This document shows, one piece after another, positions 1 to 5,294 of a stretch of DNA of 5,294 nucleotides (positions are counted from its first letter, which is position 1; the number at the start of each line of letters is the position of its first letter). The DNA is from Bacteroidota bacterium (GTDB lineage: Bacteria > Bacteroidota > Bacteroidia > Bacteroidales > CAJPTX01), in contig PDRH01000016.1 in NCBI GenBank assembly GCA_002748015.1, positions 1 through 5,294 on the forward strand, read 5' to 3'. The translations under genes were made by a program, and so were the position numbers. The notes beneath the pieces are model-generated. The model saw nothing but the letters and a program-made list of their open reading frames with translations. It had not been told where the DNA came from and ran no database searches.

Positions 1-797
1 GCGGGGAGTACTCCGGCTGTATTTTAGAGGATTTCCCCCTGCTTATCAAGCTGATAGATACGGGTAAGCCGTTGTCGATACAGGTGCATCCGGACGATGT
101 GGCGGCGCATGGGGCCGGACTCCCCTGCGGGAAGAACGAGATGTGGTATATCCTCGAGTCAGAGAAGGGGGCGGAGATAACCCTTGGACTGAAGGAGGCA
201 CTGGGGGTGGATGCAGTGCGGCGGGCTGTGGAAGGGAATGCCCTTGAGGAGTTGCTACAGACCTTTCGAACGGGGCGTAATGACTTCTTCCAGGTGAATG
301 CTGGGCAGATACATGGGATAGGGGCCGGGCAGTACCTCCTGGAGATTCAGCAGCCTTCGGATACCACCTATCGTTTGTATGATTATGGGCGTTTGGACCA
401 TGGGGGGCATCCCCGAGAGTTGCATGTGGAGGAGGCGCTGGGGGTGGCGAAGCTCACGCCCTACGTTCCCGAGCCGATACATACGCTATACCAGGAGGGG
501 GATGTGCAGCGGCGTGTGCTGGTGCGGACGAAGGACTATACGGTGGAGCGTTACACCTTCCTTGGTGATGCGAGATTGCCACTTGAACCACCGGCCGGGC
601 GGGCGACAATGCTGATACCCCTAAGCTCGCCCTTACTGCTTATTCATCCGGTAGAGGAGGCCTATCTGGGCGCGCAGACCATGCGAAACCAGATGATTCC
701 GCCCCTCTCGCCCTGTCTATTGCCCGGGGGGATGGGGGCTGTAGAGCTCTCTGGGCAGAGGGGGGATGTGGTGCTTGGGGCTTGGGTGGGAGACTAA
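1..797 (+). CDS. manA: Mannose-6-phosphate isomerase, class I (5'-truncated by window edge)
   Basis: Cytoplasmic zinc enzyme interconverting mannose 6-phosphate and fructose 6-phosphate, which feeds GDP-mannose synthesis or mannose catabolism. The reading frame is open from the left edge (first full codon at base 3) to TAA at 795-797, giving 264 visible residues. Class I members of this short bacterial type are usually a little over 300 residues, so roughly 50-60 N-terminal residues lie outside. The visible sequence starts GEYSGCILEDFPLLIKLID and continues into SIQVHPDD. By family knowledge the zinc ligands are Gln27 and His29 of QVHPDD, Glu46 of GKNEMWY and His104 of QIHGIG (visible numbering); all are present. 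The motif EIQQPSDTTYRLYDYGR (residues 114-130) supplies the active-site arginine. The TTG at 72 lies inside the conserved core and is not the start. The gene is convergent with pyrF, 8 bp apart, with no strong terminator between. Function is secure; the physiological role (capsule/LPS or sugar use) is not shown. Confidence 0.95.
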   Translation, partial: GEYSGCILEDFPLLIKLIDTGKPLSIQVHPDDVAAHGAGLPCGKNEMWYILESEKGAEITLGLKEALGVDAVRRAVEGNALEELLQTFRTGRNDFFQVNAGQIHGIGAGQYLLEIQQPSDTTYRLYDYGRLDHGGHPRELHVEEALGVAKLTPYVPEPIHTLYQEGDVQRRVLVRTKDYTVERYTFLGDARLPLEPPAGRATMLIPLSSPLLLIHPVEEAYLGAQTMRNQMIPPLSPCLLPGGMGAVELSGQRGDVVLGAWVGD

Positions 798-805
798 GCG
801 TATGG

Positions 806-1645
806 CTAGATTAGCCCCTTCGTCTTCAGCAGCTCGGCCATTTGTTGCTGTAGTTCTTTTGCCTTTTCGCCTGCGACCTGGGCGAAGTTCTCGGAGCTAT
901 CGGCATAGATAATCCCGCGGGAGGAGTTGACCAGTAGGCCGCAGTGGTCGTTGAGGCCGTGGCGTGCAACCTCCTCAAGGCTACCGCCCTGTGCACCTAC
1001 GCCCGGCACGAGGAGGAAGTGGTCAGGGGCGATGGCTCGTACCCTATCGAGCATCTCGGGGTGGGTTGCGCCCACTACGTACATTAGGCTGTCGGTGCTA
1101 CCCCAGGCTTGCGATTTCTCGAGTACCAGCTCGAATAGCTCCTTCCTGCCGTTGCCGCTGTCTATGGTTAGGGTCTGGAAGTCGGAGTAGGACTTGTTGG
1201 AGGTCAGGGCGAGGATGATGGCCCATTTGCCCTGGTACTTGAGGAAGGGCGATATGGAGTTCTCGCCCATGTAGGGGGAGAGGGTTACCGCATCGAAGTC
1301 GATGTCGGCCAGGAGGCTCTTGGCGTACATGTCGGCCGTGTTGGCGATGTCGCCCCGCTTGGCATCTGCAATGAGGAACTTGCCGGGGTGCTTCGCCCGG
1401 ATGTACTCTACGGTTTTCTGTAGTGCCGTGAGCCCTTCTACACCGTGCGCCTCGTAGAAGGCAAGGTTGGGCTTGTAGGCTACGCAGTAGTCGGCCGTGG
1501 CATCAACTATCGCCCTGTTGAAGGCGAAGAGTGGCTCTGGGGTGTCTGCTAGGCATCGGGGGAGCTTGGTGGCATCGGTGTCCAGCCCGACGCATAGGAA
1601 GGATTGGCGTCTCTGTATCTCGGTGAAGAGTTCCTGTCTGTTCAT
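806..1645 (-). CDS. pyrF: Orotidine 5'-phosphate decarboxylase, class II
   Basis: Catalyses the last step of de novo UMP synthesis, decarboxylation of OMP, in the cytoplasm. The 279-residue length fits the longer class II (mycobacterial-type) PyrF rather than the roughly 230-residue class I. Visible motifs are CVGLDTD (18-24), YKPN with Lys58, the catalytic signature LIADAKRGDIANT (91-103, with Asp94, Lys96 and Asp99), the loop VPGVGAQGG (213-221) and the phosphate-binding NSSRGI (240-245). The ATG at 1645-1643 places CVGLD at the expected distance from the N-terminus; AAAGGG lies about 9 nt upstream and may be a weak ribosome binding site. The stop is TAG. It lies 100 bp downstream of prfA on the same strand. 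I see no TAnnTTTG box in the gap, so read-through from prfA is likely. A prfA-pyrF neighbourhood is familiar from other Bacteroidota genomes. Confidence 0.96.
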   Translation of the reverse strand: MNRQELFTEIQRRQSFLCVGLDTDATKLPRCLADTPEPLFAFNRAIVDATADYCVAYKPNLAFYEAHGVEGLTALQKTVEYIRAKHPGKFLIADAKRGDIANTADMYAKSLLADIDFDAVTLSPYMGENSISPFLKYQGKWAIILALTSNKSYSDFQTLTIDSGNGRKELFELVLEKSQAWGSTDSLMYVVGATHPEMLDRVRAIAPDHFLLVPGVGAQGGSLEEVARHGLNDHCGLLVNSSRGIIYADSSENFAQVAGEKAKELQQQMAELLKTKGLI

Positions 1646-1689
1646 GTTCCTATGCCCTTTCTGTACCTGTTTTCTGCCTACGGGGTGAG

Positions 1690-1713
1690 GTGCAGGGCAG
1701 TGTGCCTCTGCAC
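1690..1713 (-). other. Hairpin between prfA and pyrF
   Basis: On the - strand the bases form GTGCAG, a bulged A, GGCA, loop CAC, then TGCC and CTGCAC: ten base pairs with one bulge and a 3-nt loop. No run of T follows it, so it does not look like a standard intrinsic terminator. It starts about 30 nt after the prfA stop and ends about 45 nt before the pyrF start. It could be an RNA processing or stability element, or a partial attenuator lowering pyrF expression relative to prfA; that role is inference. The remainder of the 100-bp gap shows no promoter box or small gene. Confidence 0.45.
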
Positions 1714-1745
1714 TGGTGTATTACTATGCGTTTAGGGAGAACGTG

Positions 1746-2831
1746 CTAGATGCCGCTTGCGCGTAGCCGCTCCGCGTTCTCGGCGATTTGGAGCTGGTCG
1801 AGTATGCCCTGTATGTCGCCGTTGAGCACGCCCTGGAGGTTATAGACGGTGTAGTTGATGCGGTGGTCGGTTACGCGCCCCTGGGGGAAGTTGTAGGTGC
1901 GGATCTTGGCCGAGCGGTCGCCTGTGGACACCATGGTCTTCCGCTGGGAGGCTATGCCGTCGAGGTACTTCTGGTACTCGATGCTATAGAGGCGTGAGCG
2001 TAGCTCCACGAGGGCCTTTTCGAAGTTCTTGATTTGGGACTTCTGATCCTGGCACTGCACCACGATGTTGGTGGGGATGTGGGTTAGGCGCACGGCAGAG
2101 TAGGTGGTGTTGACGCTCTGCCCACCGGGACCGGAGGAGCAGTAGGTGTCCTTTCGTATGTCCTCCATCTTGAGGTCGATGTCGAACTCCTCGGCCTCGG
2201 GTAGCACAACTACCGAGGCGGCGGAGGTGTGGACGCGCCCCTGGGTCTCAGTGGCGGGCACGCGTTGTACGCGGTGTACACCGCTCTCGTACTTCATCAC
2301 GCCGTATACGCCTTCGCCAGAGAGGTTGAAGACAATCTCCTTGAAGCCACCCATGGTGCCTTCGTTGAAGGAGGATACCTCAATTTTCCAACCCCGGGTC
2401 TCGGCGAAGTGCTGGTACATGCGGTAGAGGTCGCCGGCAAAAAGAGCCGCCTCGTCGCCCCCGGTACCCCCACGGATTTCCACCAGGGCGTTCTTGGAGT
2501 CCTGGGGGTCAGAGGGGAGTAGCAGGAGTTTGATTTCCTCCTCCATGGGGTCTACCTGCGGGAGGAGCTCGTCTAGCTCCTCCTTGGCCATGGCGCGCAT
2601 CTCCTCGTCGCTCTCGTTGGCCACGATGTCCTGCGCGGAGGCGATGTTGCTCAGCAGGTCGGCGTACTTCTTGTGGGCTTCCACCACGGTCTCTAGCTCG
2701 CGGTACTCCTTGCTCAGGGCCACGAAGCGCTTCATGTCGGCCATGGCCTCCGGCTGGGCTATGAGCTCGCCGACCTCGTCAAATCGTACTTTTATATCCT
2801 CTAGCTTCTGGAGTAGTCCACTCTCTGCCAT
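1746..2831 (-). CDS. prfA: Peptide chain release factor 1
   Basis: Recognises UAA and UAG in the ribosomal A site and triggers peptide release. The 361-residue length is normal for RF1. Order of parts: a helical N-terminal domain (about 1-100, rich in Glu, Leu and Lys); the domain 2 start with GGTGGDEAALFAGDLYRMY (121-139); the RF1-specific codon-reading tripeptide Pro-Ala-Thr at 192-194 within HRVQRVPATETQGR; the catalytic GGQ at 236-238 within SSGPGGQSVNTTYSAVR, whose Gln238 is the expected PrmC methylation site; SQIKNFEKAL (265-274); and the conserved GDRSAKIRTYNFPQGRVTDH (304-323). The PAT tripeptide and absence of SPF mark RF1 rather than RF2. The ATG at 2831 is preceded by GAGG with a 5-nt spacer, a usable ribosome binding site. 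The gene itself ends with TAG, a codon read only by RF1. There is no in-frame UGA or programmed frameshift of the prfB kind. Confidence 0.97.
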   Translation of the reverse strand: MAESGLLQKLEDIKVRFDEVGELIAQPEAMADMKRFVALSKEYRELETVVEAHKKYADLLSNIASAQDIVANESDEEMRAMAKEELDELLPQVDPMEEEIKLLLLPSDPQDSKNALVEIRGGTGGDEAALFAGDLYRMYQHFAETRGWKIEVSSFNEGTMGGFKEIVFNLSGEGVYGVMKYESGVHRVQRVPATETQGRVHTSAASVVVLPEAEEFDIDLKMEDIRKDTYCSSGPGGQSVNTTYSAVRLTHIPTNIVVQCQDQKSQIKNFEKALVELRSRLYSIEYQKYLDGIASQRKTMVSTGDRSAKIRTYNFPQGRVTDHRINYTVYNLQGVLNGDIQGILDQLQIAENAERLRASGI

Positions 2832-2857
2832 CGTATCCTCGTATTATATATATAGAA

Positions 2858-2893
2858 TTGCGCGGTGAACGCCCTAGGGTATTCACCGCGCAA
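2858..2893 (-). terminator. Perfect 12-bp inverted repeat after the surface-protein gene; likely terminator
   Basis: Arms TTGCGCGGTGAA (2858-2869) and TTCACCGCGCAA (2882-2893) are exact reverse complements around a 12-nt loop that contains the palindrome CCCTAGGG (2872-2879). The stem begins 15 bp after the TAG of the 2909-4465 gene. On the - strand it is followed by TTCTATATATATAATA, which is A/T-rich but lacks a proper T tract. Transcription termination after the surface-protein gene is the simplest reading. Because the same arm overlaps a promoter-like box and the prfA start is only 26 bp beyond, an operator or a structured prfA leader are alternatives. Confidence 0.6.
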
Positions 2894-2898
2894 AGGTA
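2891..2898 (-). promoter_or_regulatory. Candidate -7 box for prfA (TACCTTTG)
   Basis: The - strand reads TACCTTTG, matching the Bacteroidota sigma-ABfr -7 consensus TAnnTTTG. It lies about 60 bp upstream of the prfA start and overlaps the outer end of the 12-bp inverted repeat. I see no good TTTG-type -33 element at the usual 19-21 bp distance upstream, so this is a single-box match and may be fortuitous. If real, the prfA transcript would start inside the dyad, and the hairpin would not form intact in its leader. Confidence 0.35.
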
Positions 2899-2908
2899 AT
2901 CATTTTGG

Positions 2909-4465
2909 CTAGTTAAGGGTGAGACGGTGGGGGATGCCGTTTATCTGGATGATGTACTGACCCTTGGGAAGGAATGATAGGTCGATCGAACCACTGCTTG
3001 CCCGCTGAATAGCTATAAGCTGTTCGCCCAGGAGGCTATAGACGTGTATAGTAGCCGGTTCAGTAAGGTCGCTGATGAAGATGATACCCTGGCTGGGGTT
3101 GGGAGCAATGGTGTAGGGGGATGCCTCGGGTTTGCTTACAGGCGTATCGAGCGCTTTGCTCCCTCCCTGCTTTTTCTTGTCTACCTTATCCTCTTCTGGC
3201 TCTTCCGCCTCTTCCTTTTCTTCTTTGGCTACCGTGATGGTGCAGGTTGCGCTTTTTCCGGAGGGGGTGTTCTTTACCGTAATGGTGGCAGTACCTGACG
3301 TGTGAGCGGTAACCTTGCCTGTCTGGTCAACGCTGGCGATGTCCTTCTCGGAGCTGCTCCACTCGAGGGATTTATCCGATGCGTTGTCTGGGGCAACCGT
3401 AGCCGTGAGCTGCAGTTCTTCGCTGGGCTTTAGGGTTGCTTCCTGCTTGTCGAGGGTGATTCCCGTCACGGGTTGGATCACGGTAATTTCTATCTCGGCT
3501 GGAGCGGCTGTTCCCTCGACGGGCTTGGCCTCTATGGTGGCCTTGCCTGGTCCTATAGCCGTAACGAGGCCGTCGGCGCTTACGGTTACTATGTCCGTTT
3601 TGCCATCCTTCACGGTGTAGGTTACTTCTTTGTTCTCGACGTACTTAGGCGATATGATGGCGGTCAGTTGCAGGGTTTCCTTAATAGCAAGTTCCTTGGG
3701 GCTTGCGGGGGCAAGTGCGATGCCTGTGGGGATGGGGACGAGCTTGATGGATTTTAGATCGGCATTATCATTTTTGTCCTTTATCATCTCCCCCTCTAGT
3801 TTTCCACCCACGGGCTCGCTGATCTTGACATTATCTAGGGAGATTACAGGGGTTCTTCTTATTGCTAGACCAGTAGAGGCTTCTACGCCCATTTCAACCT
3901 TAGCCTTCTTGATTACGAGCGGGGTGCGGGTCAACTGGCCACCGTCGATTGCGTAGTCCTTTGCGGTGATTATTAGGTGGCATTCCTCAACGGTTAGGGT
4001 TGTGGTGCGCATTAATATGATGGCGCAGTCTTCGGTCGCTTGCTTGTTGGTTCTGATTGTGAGGCTTCCATCGCCTTTAATAGTGGTATTTTCGTATAGC
4101 CGTATTCCGCATAGCTTGGGGGGCTGAGAGCTAGAGCCAGAGCCAGGAATGACGAGGGGCTCTATAACATTATCGCCCTTCAGAAGTATGGTGAGCCCTT
4201 GAACGCCAGTGTTATCAATAGCAAATACGAGACTTGTGACACCTGCCCTTGGAGTAGTCTTGATGGTGGCATTGTTAAGTGTCAGGGTTTTGCTCTCTTT
4301 GTCATAGGTCACCGTTCCAGTGACGTTGAGATCGCTCAAGTTTGGATTATCCGCCAAGTCATACGTATTAATCTTGAGGCCATACGCACCATGGCTAGGT
4401 GTTGCACAGAGGCTTACTCCCAGTAGCAGGAGTAGCGTAGTAAGTAGAGTTCTCCTTCGTATCAT
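2909..4465 (-). CDS. T9SS-exported surface protein with two bacterial Ig-like (Big2-type) domains
   Basis: No specific function is recognised. The 518 residues begin with a Sec signal peptide: MIRRR, a hydrophobic stretch at about 6-20, and likely cleavage after SHG (24-26). Residues about 28-240 contain short beta-rich units such as GTVTYDKESKTLTLNNATI, resembling the repetitive beta-strand region found ahead of Ig-like domains in many secreted Bacteroidota and Firmicutes proteins. Two Big2-type domains follow at about 247-329 and 331-412, each with the pattern I-L-x-LQLTA ... VTAxxxGxATI. A highly charged linker (413-433, Glu-rich then Lys-rich) leads to a type A C-terminal sorting domain (about 448-518: PYTIAPNPSQG, VYSLLGEQL, FLPKGQYIIQI). 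By family knowledge the last region directs outer-membrane passage by the PorU/PorV system, with removal and surface anchoring. The ATG at 4465 has no clear Shine-Dalgarno sequence, common in this phylum. Stop is TAG. Adhesion or carbohydrate binding is possible but unproved; no catalytic motif seen. Confidence 0.88.
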   Translation of the reverse strand: MIRRRTLLTTLLLLLGVSLCATPSHGAYGLKINTYDLADNPNLSDLNVTGTVTYDKESKTLTLNNATIKTTPRAGVTSLVFAIDNTGVQGLTILLKGDNVIEPLVIPGSGSSSQPPKLCGIRLYENTTIKGDGSLTIRTNKQATEDCAIILMRTTTLTVEECHLIITAKDYAIDGGQLTRTPLVIKKAKVEMGVEASTGLAIRRTPVISLDNVKISEPVGGKLEGEMIKDKNDNADLKSIKLVPIPTGIALAPASPKELAIKETLQLTAIISPKYVENKEVTYTVKDGKTDIVTVSADGLVTAIGPGKATIEAKPVEGTAAPAEIEITVIQPVTGITLDKQEATLKPSEELQLTATVAPDNASDKSLEWSSSEKDIASVDQTGKVTAHTSGTATITVKNTPSGKSATCTITVAKEEKEEAEEPEEDKVDKKKQGGSKALDTPVSKPEASPYTIAPNPSQGIIFISDLTEPATIHVYSLLGEQLIAIQRASSGSIDLSFLPKGQYIIQINGIPHRLTLN

Positions 4466-4488
4466 AGCGTAGTGTTTTTAATGCGCGG

Positions 4489-4496
4489 CAAATGTA
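4489..4496 (-). promoter_or_regulatory. Candidate -7 box for the surface-protein gene (TACATTTG)
   Basis: The - strand reads TACATTTG, matching TAnnTTTG, 23 bp upstream of the ATG at 4465, which would leave a leader of under 20 nt. No TTG-type -33 element is visible at 19-21 bp upstream, so the match rests on one box. Its position just ahead of the gene supports it. Confidence 0.45.
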
Positions 4497-4537
4497 GGAA
4501 AAAGGATGTCGTTGTATATGGCTTTTTCGGGGGACTT

Positions 4538-4569
4538 CTTGAGTGTGCATGCACTTTTTGCTATCTTTG
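4538..4569 (+). promoter_or_regulatory. Candidate two-box promoter for the cyclase gene
   Basis: A -33-like CTTG (4538-4541; consensus TTTG) and a -7 box TATCTTTG (4562-4569; consensus TAnnTTTG) are separated by 20 bp, the spacing expected for the Bacteroidota primary sigma factor. It is the best promoter match seen in the window. Transcription would begin roughly at 4573-4577 and give a leader of about 75 nt ahead of the ATG at 4650. The spacer contains the 10-bp perfect palindrome GTGCATGCAC (4545-4554), which could be an operator or chance. The divergent surface-protein promoter lies 42 bp to the left. Confidence 0.6.
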
Positions 4570-4577
4570 CTAGACAC

Positions 4578-4620
4578 GCTTGGCCGGTGGCGAAAGTGCG
4601 GGTTTCGTGGCCGACCAAGC
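4578..4620 (+). promoter_or_regulatory. Long imperfect hairpin in the leader of the cyclase gene
   Basis: GCTTGG (4578-4583) pairs with CCAAGC (4615-4620), then after one C/A mismatch CGG (4585-4587) pairs with CCG (4611-4613), then wobble pairs flank a G/G mismatch, and CGAAA (4591-4595) pairs with TTTCG (4603-4607) around the 7-nt loop GTGCGGG. The whole 43-nt element lies between the predicted transcription start and the ATG, which is 29 nt further on. No T tract follows, so it is not a standard terminator, and I do not recognise it as a known riboswitch class. It may stabilise the mRNA or be a protein or RNA binding site. The fold is read directly from the sequence; the role is inference. 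Confidence 0.5.
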
Positions 4621-4649
4621 TAGATACAAACCTAAAGGGAAAAGAAGCT

Positions 4650-5294
4650 ATGGGTAATCTATGGAAAGAGCTAGAAAAGCTAAAGAGCTATCGGTGGGTG
4701 GATCTAACGCACCCGTTGAACAATGAAAGCCCCTACTGGTCGGGCATGCCGGATGGGGTGCTGGCGCTGGGCGAGACTGCCGTGTCCTTCGAGGAGATGA
4801 ACCTCTGCATTCAGACGTTCAAATTCCCCGGTCAGCTGGGGACGCACATCGACTTCCCGGCGCACTTCTCGAAGGGCAATAAGCTCTGCGGGGACTATGG
4901 GGTGAAGGATTTCGTTTTCCCGCTGGTGGTTATCGACCTGAGCGAGAAGGTGAAGGCCAATGTGGACTATGAGATTACTCTTGATGACATTAAGGAGTTC
5001 GAGGCGAAATATGGGCGTATCCCCGAGGGGAGCTTCGTGGCTATTCGTACGGATTGGCACAAGCGTTGGCCGGATGGTGATGCCCTAGCCAATGCAGATG
5101 CGGACGGCAACGAGCATTTCCCGGGGTGGACGATGGAGACGCTGCGTTTCCTCTACAAGGAGCGTAGCATAGCGGCCAATGGGCATGAGACGCTCGATAC
5201 GGATGCGCCGATTACGAGTAGCAAGGTGGGCGATTTGCAGTGCGAGCGCTACGTTCTCGATGAGGGGAAGATCCAGCTGGAGCTGATGGCTAAC
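4650..5294 (+). CDS. Cyclase-family metal-dependent hydrolase, kynurenine-formamidase-like (3'-truncated by window edge)
   Basis: The frame opens at ATG 4650 and stays open for 215 codons to the right edge, so the C-terminus is missing; family members are commonly about 210-260 residues. The N-terminus MGNLWKELEKLKSYRWVDLTHPL gives the usual family opening (V-D-L-T-H-P), supporting this start. The metal-binding signature is at 62-72 (QLGTHIDFPAH; His66, Asp68, His72), close to the family HxGTHxDxPxH but with Gln62 in place of the first His. Further conserved blocks are FVAIRTDWHKRW (129-140), GHETLDTDAP (178-187) and the partial C-terminal block with Glu211. The family includes kynurenine formamidase (KynB), isatin hydrolase and other amide or lactam hydrolases, so the substrate cannot be named. 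No other tryptophan-catabolism gene is in view. AAAGGG about 12 nt before the ATG is at best a weak ribosome binding site. The gene is divergent from the surface-protein gene and has its own candidate promoter and structured leader. Confidence 0.88.
   Translation, partial: MGNLWKELEKLKSYRWVDLTHPLNNESPYWSGMPDGVLALGETAVSFEEMNLCIQTFKFPGQLGTHIDFPAHFSKGNKLCGDYGVKDFVFPLVVIDLSEKVKANVDYEITLDDIKEFEAKYGRIPEGSFVAIRTDWHKRWPDGDALANADADGNEHFPGWTMETLRFLYKERSIAANGHETLDTDAPITSSKVGDLQCERYVLDEGKIQLELMAN

Noticed and set aside
72..74. TTG as the start codon of manA
   Set aside because: The frame is open to the left edge, and the residues before it (FPLLIKLID) belong to the conserved core of class I isomerases; the true start is outside the window.
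804..816. Small inverted repeat GGCTA-GAT-TAGCC over the pyrF stop as a bidirectional terminator
   Set aside because: Only five base pairs, with no T tract on either side; common by chance.
2146..2868. Reading frames of about 93-124 codons on the + strand across prfA
   Set aside because: They are antisense to prfA, which is unambiguous, and their translations are low-complexity Ser/Arg-rich strings typical of shadows.
3476..3730. The two Ig-like domains as a DNA-level tandem repeat
   Set aside because: The resemblance is at protein level only; the nucleotide sequences of the two units differ widely, so there is no recent duplication.
4403..4408. Cys20 of the surface protein as a lipoprotein attachment site
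   Set aside because: The residues before it (V-S-L-C) do not make a lipobox, which needs Gly, Ala or Ser just before Cys, and the protein has a T9SS sorting domain and a good signal peptidase I site instead.
4395..4577. 60-codon - strand reading frame overlapping the start of the surface-protein gene
   Set aside because: It overlaps the signal peptide coding region in another frame, covers the intergenic promoter region, and its translation shows no recognisable domain.
4704..5060. 118-codon - strand reading frame
   Set aside because: It is the antisense shadow of the cyclase gene, whose + strand translation has clear family motifs.

Overview
The window reads as ordinary chromosomal DNA from a member of the Bacteroidota, most plausibly a Porphyromonas-like species. 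The clues are a secreted protein ending in a type IX secretion (T9SS) type A sorting domain, a release factor 1 with the SGPGGQSVNTT form of its GGQ loop, a class II (long) PyrF next to prfA, and intergenic matches to the Bacteroidota promoter box TAnnTTTG. Assignment to genus is inference; no rRNA or other marker is present.

Layout from left to right: the 3' part of a class I mannose-6-phosphate isomerase gene (manA, + strand, 5' end outside the window); convergent with it and only 8 bp away, pyrF (- strand); 100 bp further on, prfA (- strand), which reads into pyrF; then a 77-bp gap holding a perfect 12-bp inverted repeat; then a gene for a 518-residue T9SS-exported cell-surface protein (- strand); a 184-bp divergent intergenic region with candidate promoters for both sides and a 43-nt imperfect hairpin; and finally the 5' part of a cyclase-family (kynurenine-formamidase-like) metalloenzyme gene (+ strand, running off the right edge).

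Three genes are housekeeping: sugar phosphate interconversion, the last step of UMP synthesis, and translation termination. prfA and pyrF probably share a transcript, since no promoter box is visible between them. The surface protein and the cyclase are accessory and divergently transcribed. No mobile element, CRISPR array, tRNA, rRNA or recognisable riboswitch was seen. The parts most worth a second look are the structured leader and promoter of the cyclase gene, the altered metal-site residues of the cyclase, the uncharacterised N-terminal region of the surface protein, and the dyad before prfA that overlaps a promoter-like box. No clearly new biological system is evident.
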